From the NCBI GenBank assembly GCA_027422505.1, contig JAPQWV010000738.1:186001-250000 (forward strand): DNA of 64,000 nt, given 5' to 3'. The notes below the pieces were generated by a model. The model saw nothing but the letters and a program-made list of their open reading frames with translations. It was not told where the DNA came from and ran no database searches. A program made the position numbers and the translations under genes. Below are positions 46,007 to 60,799 of the stretch, in pieces; the first letter of the stretch is position 1; every line of letters starts with the position of its first letter. This stretch comes from Craterostigma plantagineum (lineage: Eukaryota; Streptophyta; Magnoliopsida; Lamiales; Linderniaceae).

Positions 46007-46448
46007 GAAATCAGTTTTACAACAATAATAATAAGTGTCGAAATAAACAACCATTGAAGCTCGATGGAATTCCTTGTCCAAGAACTGTTTCCAGGCCCTT
46101 GTGCTTCAGCTTGAGTATCATCCGCTAATAGCGCTTGCGGTGGTGGAGAAGAAAGAATAGGGACATCGCACGTACCAAACGTTGCATACTTGATAGAAGA
46201 TAATACGATAATTGTCGATGAAATTTATCGAAGATTCAATTAGAAGATAATTGTTTTCTATAGTACATACTTGATAGAAATCGACTGAAATTTGGCCAAG
46301 GCCTACCCTCGACTCGATGACAGGTCTTCATCATCTTAATCAATGATGCAGCATTGTCCACGCAAGCCTCGCTTACGTTAGGGTTTTGTTCGAAATAATT
46401 CACAAGCATTAGCGATTTCGAAGTCGAGTTCATATAAACCAAGTTCAC
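46007..46448 (-). pseudogene. PLC-X pseudogene fragment 2, copy 2
   Basis: Duplicate of 15793-16234, with the same internal deletion joining the penultimate coding exon to the last one. Confidence 0.73.
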
Positions 46449-46566
46449 AAACTGATCCTTGTCCTAGATATAATCAACTATAACTTCCGAACACAAAAAC
46501 AGACGTTCTTCTCACACGTCTCGTGTCATATGTCGAAAGTGTAGTTTTAGCGCCGTAATACGATGG

Positions 46567-48953
46567 CTAACATAATTGAGCCATGCCATGCGATGACGCC
46601 TCTCCCTTTCCACGCTCGGATAACCTCGAATGAAATTTAGCGCATTCATCGACCCAAACGCAAGCAAAACCTGAACGAGAATCGGCCCATCGATTCAGCT
46701 TCTGCCTAACGCGGGTTAGAATGATGAGCAACGCGCGATACGGTCTTTCCCGAAGAGAGCTAATCATTTCAGGACCAACCGCACCGTACAACCGTTCGAT
46801 GCACCGTACGTCAATTGCTGCATAATAATAATATGGAATTAGCAACCACATATGTACATAAATAAACATCTGAACTGCGTAACGATTTTATATATATATT
46901 TATCGCATTAAAATAACCTGTGAAATGGTCCTCGATACGAAAGGGACCGACGTGGCTAACTAAGCCGCGATGCATGTTGTACAAAACCTCGTCGGCTCGG
47001 CTGGCGAAGGACCTGAAGGACTCGAGCAGCATGTCCATCTCGAATCTAAAAAACAGCGCAAAATAAGAAAAAAATAATCGTGTAGCTAGAGAGAGATATA
47101 AATAATAATACTTCAAACACGGCGCATTTAAACATATACATTTCTTTTTCTTACCTATCGTCGTCCCACTTGATCAAGCTCTCCCCGTACTGGTTTCGTC
47201 GCATGTGTCTGAATGAGGAGGAGTTCTCACTACCAGCGGCTACAGACACCCAACGATCGTTTAGAACTTCATTTTCCAGATCGGTCCTTCCACTAGCTCT
47301 AGAGATACTATGCTACAATAACAAAAATTTTGTCGAATTAGATTGCAGTAACATCGATTAATACAAAATATTGACCAAGAAATTCTTACATCGTTAGGAA
47401 GAAGCCTATAGCTGGGAGTGCAGCGATGGCATTTGGAAGAATGTCCTCCTTCATTCATAGATGTTTCTGAGATTGACGGACAACATGAAACAAAATCGAA
47501 GGATCAAACGGATGAAGAACATACCTATAAACACTTAAAGATATTGAGCAGCCTTATATGAACGGTAAAGCGGTTGTAAAAGTTGTTTTTTTTTTTTTTT
47601 TTCGTATAACGCCAGAAACCATATATACGTATAAATAAGATCGAAGAAGGAAAATAGCGCAATATATAGCTCACTTTTCAGCTGGCGAGAACCTTCAACA
47701 GTATGCGCCGAATCTGGCAAGAATTTGGGAAATTCTTCTAGAAGATCACCGTGGTTCGCCAAGAGTGACGAAACCTGGAGCAAAAGAATACATTGTAAAG
47801 CAATCAAATGAAATGATTCCAAGTCATATCATATGCAATGCGATACCTCATGGGAAACCTCGGTGTTGCCCTTCTGCTGCTTTCTGTGCGCTTCCAAGAT
47901 TTGAAGTAACGATCTATGCACCGAAGCATCGCGTTTCTGCCCAAGCCCAAGAAAGACAAACAAAGGCCATAATGTGAGTTACAAAAAACAAAATTTGAAA
48001 AAAAAAAACAATAATACAATCGTTGAATGAGTCGTCGATAAATCCACCTTGAGTTCGCTGAGGAAACTTGTCGCATCCTTCAAATCAAACTTCACATTTT
48101 GCTGCGAAGGCGCGCCATCCTCGTTCGCGAGGGTAATTTTGTCGCCCTCGGACAAGAACAAGTTAAACCCGAGAATCAAGCTCGGGTGTCCCTCAAATAA
48201 CTCCTTTACGCGCTGAATGACGCCAGATAATGGAATTCTGCAAAGAAAAAAATATGAGCAGGTGCAAATTTTGATTCATTTCTATATATAACGCACATCA
48301 ACCTCAACAAGAACGGATCAATTTACCTCCGATGCTTGAAATCTTTAATTAAATTGAGGAAATTGTCGTACTTTTCACGCTGATCGTGGAAAGCACACTT
48401 CACTTCCCATAAATAATTAAACTCTTCGTCCATACACGGTTGTTGCGCACCACCGACATTCTCACCTTCTTTGTTGCTCTTAGAAGTTTGTGAAGGTTCA
48501 GACCTATGATGCATTGAAGATGAAATTATAAATATAACACAAAACAAAACATATAAAGTAAGCTTAGCATACAACAGTCTTCTAGTAATACTATTTTTTT
48601 TAGAGAAACTCTAGTTTCGCGGTAAAACCCTAATGGTTCTTTCCAAATTCTTATTTTTCCCGTTTAATTCAAGATTGCATCAAATTCATCATTTGTAGAG
48701 TTCTCAATTCAACATCTGTATGAAGAAGTGACGTAATTAGACTCATAACACAAGATAATATACCATCCATAGAGATCTTTTGCATGTCATATAAAATAAC
48801 ACTAATATTACACATTATGCTTCTACGTACCACCACAACACATGAACAAGAATTTGCTCAAAATACACAAGAAACTGAAGACGGTGTATGTAAACAATTG
48901 AAGAAGACTTACGATTGAGGCTGTGCTCCACGACCCTCTCGCGATCTCTTCAT
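46567..48953 (-). CDS. Truncated SIN3-like corepressor C, copy 2
   Basis: Same 403-aa gene as at 16353-18738. Intronic differences are one T fewer (before exon 7) and two T more in the long poly-T (near 47586-47602). Coding exons appear unchanged, including the [12 protein letters not shown] variant of the HID. Confidence 0.86.
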
Positions 48954-49832
48954 TGCTCTACGTAAGAAAACAAAGCTGCAAATCAAAGAAAAAAGGAAGA
49001 TATTAACGATGGTAACGTAATGGAACCAAGGAAAAAGAAAAGGACAAATTCAACAAGTGAGGACTGATTCCCCAACATGTTAAACCTCGTCTCCATTTAA
49101 AAAGAACCATCTGAAAACCAGATCTAGAAAAAAGTACAAACAAACAAGCTGTATTTAGACACATCTGAGATCAATGAACGTTCTGAAACTCAATTTTCAT
49201 TCTTACATTTTCTCAGACTGCTTTCTTAATCTTCACCAGCGGCTGCCACCTTATGCGCAGGAGCAACAACTGAAATGATGCCTTGTATCAGAGATGAATC
49301 AAGAAAATATTTCGAACCCTTTTCTTCCAATGAAGTAAATTTCGTGATGATTTTAGAATGATAGACTGTGACTTGTCGAAGCTCAGGGAAAGGACGAAGG
49401 AGTGAAATATAGAGAGAGAAGATTTGTGTCTCTAGAACTCTCGGCTCATATCCTACCATCATCAGAGAGTGCATATAAATAGTCTTTGTCTTAGGGTTTG
49501 TTGGTAATGACTGGGCTGATTGGACACAAAGCCCCATGACAACTCGATTTCCTGGCCCACTGTCTCTGACATTCATAAATACTTTATAGTTCTTTAAGCT
49601 TGTATAAAATATCGTAATTATTTTTGTATGTAACGTCATCAAATCACACATATCACCATCCGTAAGTATATACGTCGAAAGATCCTCGTACCAAGATTTT
49701 ATCTCATCTTTCAATAAATATATCTCAAAAGATCCTCGTAGACCAAGATTCTGTCTCATCTTTCAATAAATATATCTCAGCCTCAGGCGAACAATGTTTT
49801 CCTCAAAATGGTTTGGCGAATGAAATCATTTT

Positions 49833-50430
49833 TACAACAATAATATTAAGAGCGTCGAAATAGACAACCATTAAAGCTCGATGGAATTCCTTTGTCCAAG
49901 AACTGTTTCCTTGCCCTTGTGCTTCATCTTTGAGTATCATCTGCTAATTGCGCCGGTGGTGGAGGAGAATGAATAGGGACATTGCACGTACCAAACGTTG
50001 CATTTTCCTGCAAAAATACCTTCATAATCTTACATAAAACTTTATAACACAAAACAACTCTTGTAATAATATAATGGCATCACACATATACCTTGCAATA
50101 AGCAACGTTTCCACAGCCACATGCCAACAGTGCCCATTCGCTTCGTCAACTGCTTCTGATGCTCCTCCACCGTCGCTCCTCTGCAATCGAATCGATAATT
50201 GTCAATGAAATTTATCGAAGATTCAATTAGAAGATAATTGTTTTCTATATCGAACTTGACAGAAACCGACCGCGATGAAATTTCAAGGGCTACCCTCGAC
50301 TCGATGGCAGGTTTTCATCATCTAAATCGATGCCGCCGAGTTGTCCACGCAAGCCTCGCTTGCGTTAGGGTTTTGTTCGAAAATAATTCCAAGCATTAGC
50401 GATTCATAGTCGAGTTCATATAAACCAAGT
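49833..50430 (-). pseudogene. PLC-X pseudogene fragment 3, copy 2
   Basis: Duplicate of 19618-20215, with the same frameshifts and stops. Confidence 0.73.
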
Positions 50431-50553
50431 TGAAAACTGATCCCCGTCCACAGTTATATAATCAACAATAACTTCCGAGCACAAAAACAGACGTTGTTCT
50501 CACACGTCTCTTGTCATATATTGAAAGTGTAGTTTTAGCGCCGAATACGATGG

Positions 50554-52957
50554 CTAACATAATTGAACCATGCCATGCGATGACGCCTCTCCCTTTCCAC
50601 GCTTGGATAACCTCGAATGAATCTTAGCGCATTCGTCGACCCAAACGCAGGCAAAACCTGAACGAGAATCGGCCCATCGATTCAGCTTCTGCCTAATGCG
50701 TGTTAGGATAATGAGCAACGCGCGATACGGTCTTTCCCGAAGAGAACTAATCATTTCAGGACCAACCGCACCGTACAACCGTTCGATGCACCGTATATCA
50801 ACCGCTGCATAATAATAATATGGAATTAGCAACCACATATACATAAATAAACATCTGAACTACATAACGATTATATATATGTTTACGCATTAAAAATATA
50901 ACCTGTGAAATGGTCCTCGATACGAACGGGACCGACACGACTAACTAAGTGGCGATGCATGTTGTACAAAACCTCGTCCGCTCGGCTGGCGAAGGACCTG
51001 AAGGACTCGAGCAGTGTGTCCATCTCGAATCTATAAAACAGCCCAAAACAAGAAAAAATTAATCGTATATAGCCAGAGAGATATAATACTTCAAAAAACG
51101 GCGCATTTAAACATATACCAATTTTATTCTTACCTATCGTCTTCGCACTTGAACAAGTTCTCCTCGTACTGGTTTCGTCGCATGTGTCTGAATGAAGAGG
51201 AGTTCTCACTACCACCAGCTACAGACACCCAGCGATCGTTTAGAACTTCATTTTCCAGATCGGTCCTTCCAGTAGCTCTAGAGATGGGATGCTACAATAA
51301 CCAAAATTTTGTCCAATTATTACATTGTAACACAACGATAAATTGTTCAAATATAGAAAAGCGCATACACCAGGAAATTTTTTTACATGTTTCGGAAAGA
51401 GCTGATAGCTTGGAGTGCAGCGATGACATTCTTCAACTTCACGCGCTTTCTCCAAAATCCTCGAGGGTTTGGAAGATTGTCCTTCATTCAATGATGTTTC
51501 TGAGATTGATAGACAACATGAAACAAATTAGATGGATGAAACATTCCTAACACGCTTAAAATATTGAGGCAGCCTAATATGTGGACAGTAAAATGGTTTC
51601 AAAAGTTTGTTTTTTTTTGTATACCGCCAAGACCATATATATGCTTTTAAATAAAATTGAAGAAGGAAAATAGCGCAATGTATAGCTCACTTTTCAGCTG
51701 AAGTATGTTGCGAGAACGTTCAACTGTATGGGCCGAATCTGGCAAGAAGTTGCGAAATTCTTCTAGAAGATCACCGTGGTTCGCCAATAGTGACGAAACC
51801 TGGAGCAAAAAAATATATTTGTAAGGCGATCAAATGAAATGATTCCAAGTCATATCATATGAAATGCAATACCTCTTGGGAAACCTCGGTGATGCCCTTC
51901 TGCTGCTTTGGGTGCGCATCCAAGATTTGAAGTAACGATTTATGTACCGAAGCATCACGTTTCTGCCCAAGAAAGACAAAAGTAAGGCATACTGTAAGTT
52001 ACAAAAACCAAGTCTGAAAAAAATTAATACAATCACTGAATGAGTTATCGATAAATCCACCTTGAGTTCGCTGAGGAAACATGTCGCATCCTTCGAATCA
52101 AACGTCACATTTTGCTGCGAAGGCGCAGCATCCTCGTTTGAAAGGGTAATTTTGTCACCCTCGGACAAGAACAAGTTAAACCCGAGAATCAAGCTCGGGT
52201 GTCCCTCAAATAACTCCTTTACGCGCTGAATGACGCCGGATAATGCAATTCTGAAAAGAAAAAGAAAAGATGAGCACGCGCAAAATTTGATTCATTTTTA
52301 TCTATAATGCACATCAACCTCAACAAGAACAGATCAATTTACCGCTTATGCTTGAAATCTTTCATCAAATTGAGGAAATTGTCGTACTTTTCACGCTGAT
52401 CGTGAAAAGCACACTTCACTTCCCATAAATAGTTAAACTCTTCGACCATACACGGTTGTTGCACACCACCGGTATTCTCACCTTCTTTGTTGCTCTTAGA
52501 AGGTTGTGAAGGGTCAGACCTATGATGCATTGAAGATGACATTATAAATATAACACAAAACGTAACATATTAAGCAAGCTTAGCACATGTAATACTAATT
52601 TTTTAGAGAAACTCATTAGTTTTGAGATAAACCCCTAATGGTTCTTTCCAAATTGTTATCTTTCCCGTTAAGTTCAAGATTGCATCAAATTCATCATTTG
52701 TAGAGTTCTAAATTCAACATCTGTATGAAGAAGGTGACCTAATTAACCTAACACAAGATAATATACCATCCATGACGACACTGATAGAGATCTTTTGCAT
52801 GTCATCACGTACCATACTAGTTTATGCTTCTACGAACCACAACAACATGAACAAATAATAGTTTGCTCAAAATACACAAGAAATCAGATGTAAGTAAATA
52901 ATTGAAAAAGAATTACGATTGACGCTGTGCTCCATGCTCCTCTCGCGATCTCTTCAT
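50554..52957 (-). CDS. Truncated SIN3-like corepressor D, copy 2
   Basis: Same gene of about 418 aa as at 20339-22742, shifted by 30,215 bases, including the 12-residue insertion before the Cys-His motif of the HID region and the weak gtaaaa donor. Confidence 0.86.
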
Positions 52958-53769
52958 TGCTCTACGTAAGAAAACACAGCTGCAAATCAAAGAAAAAGGA
53001 AGAGATTAACGATGGTGACTTAATGGAACCAAGGAAAAAGAAAAACAAATCCAACAAGTGAGGACTGATTCCCCAACATGTTAAACCTCGTCTCCATTTA
53101 AAAAGAACCATCTGAAAACCAGATCTAGTTAAAAATTAAAAAAGTACAAACAAACAAGCTGTATTTAGACACATCTGAGATCAATGAATGAGCTAGGGTT
53201 CTGAAACTCAATTTTCATTCTTACATTTTCTCAGACTGCTTTCTTAATCTTCACCAGCGGCTGCCACCTTATGCGCAGGAGCAACAACTGAAATGATGCC
53301 TTGTATCAGAGATGAATCAAGAAAATATTTCGAACCCTTTTCTTCCAATGAAGTAATTTCGTGATGATTTTAGAATGATAGACTGTGACTTGTCGAAGCT
53401 CAGGGAAAGGACGGAGTGAAATATAGAGAGAAGATTTGTGTCTCTAGAATTCTCGGCTCATATCCTACCATCATCAGAGAGTGCATATAAATAGTCTTTG
53501 TCTTAGGGTTTGTTGGTAATGACTGGGCTGATTGGACACAAAGCCCCATGACAACTCGATTTCCTGGCCCACTGTCTCTGACATTCATAAATACTTTATA
53601 GTTCTTTAAGCTTGTACTTATAAAATATCGTAATTATTTTATGTATATATAACGTCATCAAATCACACACATCACCGTCCGTGAGTATATCCGTCGAAAG
53701 ATCCTCGTACCAAGATTCTGTCTCATCTTTCAATAAATATATCTCAGCCTCAGGCGAACAATGTTTTCC

Positions 53770-55008
53770 TCAAAATGGTTTGACGAATGAAATCATTTTT
53801 ACAAATAATAATAAGAGCGTCGAAATAAACAACCATTGAAGCTCGATTGAATTCCTTGTCCAAGAACTGTTTCCAGCTCCTTGTGCTTCAGCTTGAGTAT
53901 CATCTGCTAATTGCGCTGGCGGTGGAGGAGAAAGAATAGGGACATCGCACGTACCAAACGTTGCATTTTCCTGCAAAAATATACCTTCATATCTGAGTAA
54001 CACGCTTTATACCACAAAACAACTCTTGTAATAATATAATGGCATCACACATATATACATTGCAATAAGCAATGTTTCCACAGCCACATGCCAAGTCCGC
54101 ATTCGCTTCGTCAACTGCTTCTGATGCTCCTCCGCCGTCGCTCCTCTGCAATCGAATTAACGCAATAATTGTCCACACAGATTAAATTTGTCGAGGATTT
54201 TTAATTAAAGACAATTGTTTTCTATGTTACATACTTGATAGAAATCGACCGCGATAAAATATGGACAAGGCCTACCCTCGACTCGATGGTAGGTTCTCAT
54301 CATCTTAATCAAAGACGCCGAGTTGTCCACACAAGCCTCGCTTACGCTAGGGTTTGTTGGAAAATATTTGAGAAGCATTAGCGATTTCGAAGCCGAGTTC
54401 ATCTGATCTGATTCCATTCTATTAGGAAATGCACCAGAAATATCTCTTCCTCTCCATCTTGTAGGATAGAAAGAAAAAGAAAAATTTTGTGATTCACTTT
54501 CATATAATTTCTTAAGTAATAAATAGAACCACAAGTGCATTTCTGAATATGTAGCAATTCAACAACTCACATCGGATTTCAACCATGTACTTCCACTCGT
54601 ATGCAATGCCTTCGAAAGCTTCTTTCTCTGGCTTTAGACGTAAATACTACCCAACACTGACTCTTTGCGACCATGTCATCCACACTGGGCCCATTTGTAC
54701 CGTTCTTGGGCATTTTAGACCGGTAATAGTAAGTATCTAATCAAACGCCCGAGGGATCGAACACTTTGGTCAAGCCTTTTGGAGAAGTCACGTAATCTTC
54801 AATGAAGATGGCGATGATCTCACTAGGGTTTCATTTTAGAAATGATTCGATTTCTCTCAAAGTGTTTATAGCGGGTTGTTGGGATATAAACACACATAGC
54901 GAGATGATGATTGAGTTGGGTGCATAAACTTGATAAAAAAAAAATTGAATTTTATAGGAACTTACAAATGCGGTTACATATTGTAACATCTCCCTCCAAA
55001 CGAATTAG
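53770..55008 (-). pseudogene. PLC-X pseudogene 4, copy 2
   Basis: Duplicate of 23557-24795, with the same premature TGA in the catalytic-domain exon and loss of the terminal stop. Confidence 0.78.
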
Positions 55009-55191
55009 AATTTTAATTTCATTCTATAGACTTCGTCACATCGAGCACAAATCAAGTATATGCTGTACGTCAAAATCAAGTTCACATTAAACTGATCTTT
55101 GTCCATTTCGGATATAATCAAATACAACTTCGAACACAAACTGTTCTCTTGTCAATGTGAAAGTGTCGTCGTTTTAGCCGTAATCCAGTGG

Positions 55192-57576
55192 CTAACATAA
55201 TTGAACCATTCCATGCGATGGCGTCTCTTCCTTTCCATGCTCCGATAATCTCGAATGAATATTAGCGCATTCATCGACCCAAACGTAGGAGAAACCTGCA
55301 CGAGAATCAGCCCATTGATTCAGCTTCTGCCTAAGGCGGGTTAGGATAACGAGCAATGCGCGATATGGTTTTTCCCGAAGAGAACTAATCACTTCAGCAC
55401 CAACCCCGCCGTACAACCGTTTGATGCATTGTACGTCGATCGCTGCGTAATAATAATAATATGCAATTAGCAAGTAACCAAATATGTAAATAAATATCTG
55501 AACTGTTTAACGATATATACGCGTAGTGTATATATATATATATAGCACATTCAAACCTGTAAAATGGTCCTCGATACGAAAGGGACCGCTGCGACTAACT
55601 AAGTCGCGAAGCATATTGTCCAAAATCACGTCCGCTCGGCTAGCGAGAGACCTGAAAGACTCGAGCAACGTGTCCATCTCTAATCTATAAAACAGCGCGA
55701 TGATTTTGCATCATATAGCTAGAAGAGAGATATAACACTTCAAAACGGCACATTTAAACATATACATTTCTTTTTCTTACCTATCGTCTTCGCATTTAAA
55801 CAAGCTCTCCTCATACTGGTTTTGGCGCATGTGTTTGAAGGAGGATGAGTTCTCACTACCAGAGGCTACAGACACCAAGCGATCGTTTAGAACTTCATTT
55901 TCCAGATCGGTCCTTCCACTAGCTTTAGGGATGGGATGCTACAATAACAAATATTTTGTCGAATTAGATTGCAGTAACATCGATTAATACAAATTATCGA
56001 CCAAGAAATTCTTACATCGTTAGGAAGAAGCCTATAGCTGGGAGTGCAGCGATGGCATTTGGAAGAATGCCCTTCTTCATTCAATGATGTTTCTGAGATT
56101 GACGGACATTATGGAACAAAATCGAAGGACCAAATGTGTGAGTAACATACCTAAACACTTAGATATTGAGCAGCCTAATATGGACGGTAAATTATTTTGT
56201 TTTTCCGTAAACCGCCAGAAACCATATATACATTTAAATAAGACCGAAGAAGGAAAAAAGCGCAATATATAGCTCACTTTTCAGCTGGCGAGAACCTTCA
56301 ACTGTATGCGCCGAATCTGGCAAGAATTTGCGAAATTCTTCTAGAAGATCACCGTGGTTCGCCAAGAGTGACGAAACCTGGAGCAAAAAGATATATTTGT
56401 AAAGCAATCAAATGAAATGATTCCAAGTCATATCATATGAAATGCAATACCTCTTGGGAAACCTCGGTGATGCCCTTCTGCTGCTTTCGGTGCGCATCCA
56501 AGATTTGAAGTAACGATTTATGCGCCAAAGCATCGCGTTTCTGCCCAAGCCCAAGAAAGACAAACAAAGGCCATAATGTAAGTTACAAAAAACAAAATTT
56601 GAAAAAAAAAACAATAATACAATCGTTGAATGAGTTGTCGATAAATCCACCTTGAGTTCGCTGAGGAAACTTGTCGCATCCTTCAAATCAAACTTCACAT
56701 TTTGCTGCGAAGGCGCGCCATCCTCGTTCGCGAGGGTAATTTTGTCACCCTCGGACAAGAACAAGTTAAACCCGAGAATCAAGCTCGGGTGTCCCTCAAA
56801 TAACTCCTTTACGCGCTGAATGACGCCGGATAATGCAATTCTGAAAAGAAAAAGAAAAGATGAGCACGCGCAAAATTTCGATATTCATTTCAAAAATGCA
56901 CATCAACCTCAACAAGAACGGATCAATTTACCTCTGATGCTTGAAATCTTTCATTAAATTGAGGAAATTGTCGTACTTTTCACTCTGATTGTGAAAAGCA
57001 CGCTTCACTTCCCATAAATAGTTAAACTCTTCGTCCATACACGGTTGTTGCGCACCACCGATATTCTCACCTTCTTTGTTGCTCCTAGAAGGTTGTGAAG
57101 GTTCAGACCTATGATGCATTGAATATGAAAGTATAAATACAACACAAAACGAAGCATATAAAGCAAGGTTAGCATAAACAGTCTTCTAGTCATGTAATAA
57201 TATTTTTCAGAGAACTCTAGTTTCGCGATAAAACCCTAATGGTTCTTTCCAAATTCTTATCTTTCTCGTTTAATTCAAGATTGCATCAAATTCATCATTT
57301 GTAGAGTTCTCAATTCATTATCTCTATGAGGAAGTGACCTAATTAGACTCATAACACAAGATAATATACCATCCATTACGACACTATAGAGATCTTTTGC
57401 ATGTCATATAAAATCACGTATACCACACTAATATTACACATTATGCTTCTACTGCCACAACAACATGAACAAGAATTTGCTCTAAATACACAAGAAATCA
57501 AAGACGATGTATGTAAACAATTGAAAAAGAATTACGATTGAGGCTGTGCTCCATGCTCCTTTCGCGATCTCTTCAT
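55192..57576 (-). CDS. Truncated SIN3-like corepressor E, copy 2
   Basis: Same gene of about 403 aa as at 24979-27363, shifted by 30,213 bases. All nine exons appear unchanged. Confidence 0.86.
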
Positions 57577-58203
57577 TGCTCTACGTAAGAAACAAAGCTG
57601 CAAATCAAAGAAAAAAAGGAAGAGATTAACGATGGTAACTTAATGGAACCAAGGAAAAAGAAAAAGACAAATTCAACAAGTGAGGACTGATTCCCCAACA
57701 TGTTAAACTCTGGTCAGTTTCTAAAAAGAAATATCTGAAAACCAGATCTAGTTAAAAATAAAAAAGTATAAACATACAAGCTGTATTTAGACAGATCTGA
57801 GATCTATGAATGAGCTAGGGCTCCGAAACTCAAATTTTCATTCTTACATTTTCTGAGACTGCTTTCTCAATCTTCACCAGCGGGCAGCAGCTCCACCTTA
57901 TGCCCAGGAGAAACAACTGAAATGAAGCCTTGTAACAGAGATGAATCAAAAAAATAATTGGAACCCTTTTCTTCCAATTACGTAGGAGCTCAGGCAAAGG
58001 AGTGAAATATGGAAGAAAAATATAGAGAAATGAAGCTCAGACTGTGACTTCTAGAATTCTCTGCTCATGTACTACCATCGCAGTGCATATATAGAGTCTC
58101 ACACTTGTCTTAGGGTTTGTTAGAAATGACTGGGCTAACTGTACACAAAGCCCGATGACAACTCAATTTCCTGGGCCCACTCTCTTGACATTCATAAATA
58201 CTT

Positions 58204-58607
58204 GGATATATTTGAATTAAGACCTCGTCCGAAGTTTAATTTAAGATTCAGACCCTGTCAGAAAAAAACGTTAGTTTAAAGGACCCAATTTCTGTAAAAT
58301 TTAGAGATAAGGACATAACTTTAAAAAGTGGTATAAAAGTTAACTGGTGTATGATGATCGTTTTGTGTTACAAACTTTCAACATATTGTTATTTCAGAAG
58401 TATGGAGTGGTACTGCAGAAATGAACTGGTATCGGATGATCATTAACTGGTACTAAATGATCGTTTTGCATTACAAATATCAACATATTGTTATTCAGAG
58501 AAATGAAGTGGTACTGCAGAAATCGGTCCTTAAAACTAATTTTCTTTTCCTGACAGGGCCTGAATTCTAATTGAAACTTATGACGGGGCCTGAAATGGAA
58601 AGTTCCC
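58204..58607. mobile_element. Mutator-like MITE, copy 2
   Basis: Duplicate of 27991-28394, with the same taaatactt target duplication and long inverted ends. Confidence 0.8.
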
Positions 58608-58786
58608 TAAATACTTTTATAACTAGTTGTTTAAGCTTGCATATAAAATATCGTAATTATGCTATGTATATACTTTATGTCGAAAGATCCTCGTACCAAG
58701 GTTCTGTCTCATCCTTCAAAAATATACTTTCTGCAGCCTCAGGCGAACAATGTCTTCCTCAAAATGGTTGGCGATTGAAATCATTT

Positions 58787-60799
58787 TCACAACAATAATA
58801 ATAAGAGTGTCGAAATAAACACCCATTGAAGCTCGATAGGTTTCCTTGTCCAAGAGCGGTTTCCACGCCCTTGTGCTTCAGCTTGAGTATCATCTGCTAA
58901 TTGCGCAGGCAGTGGAGGAGAAAGAACGGGGACATCGCACGTACCAAACGTTGCATTTTCCTGCAAAAATACCTTCACAATCTTAATAAGACTTTAAACA
59001 CAAAACAACTCTTGTAATAATTTAATGGCATTACACATATACCTTGCAATAAGCAATGTTTCCACAGCCACATGCCAAGTGTCCATTCGCTTCGTCAACT
59101 GCTTCTGATGCTCCTCCACCGTCGCTCCTCTGCAATCGAATTAACACGATAATTGTCCACACAGATGAAATTTATCGAAGATTCAATTAGAAGATAACTG
59201 TTTTCTATATATGTACGTACTTGATAGAAATCGACCGCGATGAAATTTGGCCAAGGCCTACCCTCGACTCGATGGCAGGTTCTCATCATCTTAATCAATG
59301 ACGCCGAGTTGTCCATGCAAGCCTCGCTTGCGTTAGGGTTTGTTCGAAAATAATTCACAAGCATTAAGGATTTCGAAGTCGAGTTCATATGATCTGATTC
59401 CATTCTGTTAGGACATGTACCAGCAATCATCCCTCCATCTCCATCTGTAGGATAAGAAAAAGAAAAAAAATGTGTGATTCACTTTCATATAATTTTTTTT
59501 TCTCGGACATGTAATAGAACCCTTGTGAATTTCAATATGTAGACATTCATTATTTTTAACTCACATTGATTTTCACTCACATAGTTCCACTCGTATGCAA
59601 TTCCTTCGGAAGCTTCTTTCTCTGGCTTAGAAGTAAATACTACCAAACGCTGATTCTTTGCGACCATGTCATCCACACTGGGCCAGTTTGTACCGTTCTT
59701 GGGCATGTCGGATAATGGTAATAAGTATCTGCTCAAACCCGAGGCATCGAACACTTTGGTCAAGCCTTGGGGAGAAGCAACGTAATCTTCGATGAAGACG
59801 GTGATGATCTCACTAGGGTTTCGTTCTAGAAATGATTCGATTTCTCTGAGCGTATTTATAGCAGGTTGCTGGGATATATAAACACACACGTAAACGTACA
59901 CACGTAGAGATGATGATTGAATTGGAAATTTGAATATAATGCAATAAGCTTGATACTTAAACTTACAAATGCGGTTACATTATAACATCTCCCTCCAAAC
60001 GAATGGCAAAGCCATATGTCGTTGTTGAAGTCATACATGTCGAGCATAAGCCCTCGAACACCGTTCTACATAAAGACCAAAAGAAGGTGTATATTTGATG
60101 AATATGCATGCTAAATGAATATAAGTTTAAACGCTAAGATTATAAGCTTTCGAAGAATCCCAGGTAAATATATAGTAATATATACGATGAATACTGAACG
60201 TTAAAGCATATGTGTGTGTGTGTGTTGAATAACATTGTGACATACATTGAGCTGATCCGAGACCGAGTCTTCTTGATTAGTTGGAGCGAGAAGAACAGAA
60301 CCCGTACCCGAAGTTGATCCGGTCCGAGAAAACGAGTTATGAGTCGTCAGCCATGAATATTTATTGTAAGGAAGCCCTTTGACCTGTCATAACTCATAAA
60401 TATGAATAAAAAAACAATATCATCATAATCGAAGCCAATATATACATATATATATATATATATATATTACGTAGGGTAGGGATGCTAGCTTTAGAATTAG
60501 ACCTTCGTCGTAGGAATAATTGGCTGCACGCGGCTGCACCGAGGTCTGGTGTTGCCATTTGCAGGGCAAGTGCCACAAAACAAACCAGGGCTGCAATCGT
60601 TCTTTGTCGATGAACATGTTTCACCAATCTGATTTTTTTTTCTTTTTTTATTTGATATGCTTACAGTTTTTCTTTAAAAAAAATCAAGATCGACGGTTTT
60701 GAGAGCACACGATGAAGTACGATTTACCTTTAAACAAGAAGAAAGGTTGAAGAAGAAAGCTCCAATCAAGAGCAGCCTCGTCCGTACGAATCCGCGACC
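58787..60799 (-). CDS. PI-PLC X-domain-containing protein, copy 2
   Basis: Same gene as at 28574-30584. Both catalytic-His motifs, the Cys-rich N-terminal knot and the hydrophobic C-terminus are retained. One extra AT unit lies in the intron after the Cys-rich exon. The start codon is again not identifiable. Confidence 0.78.
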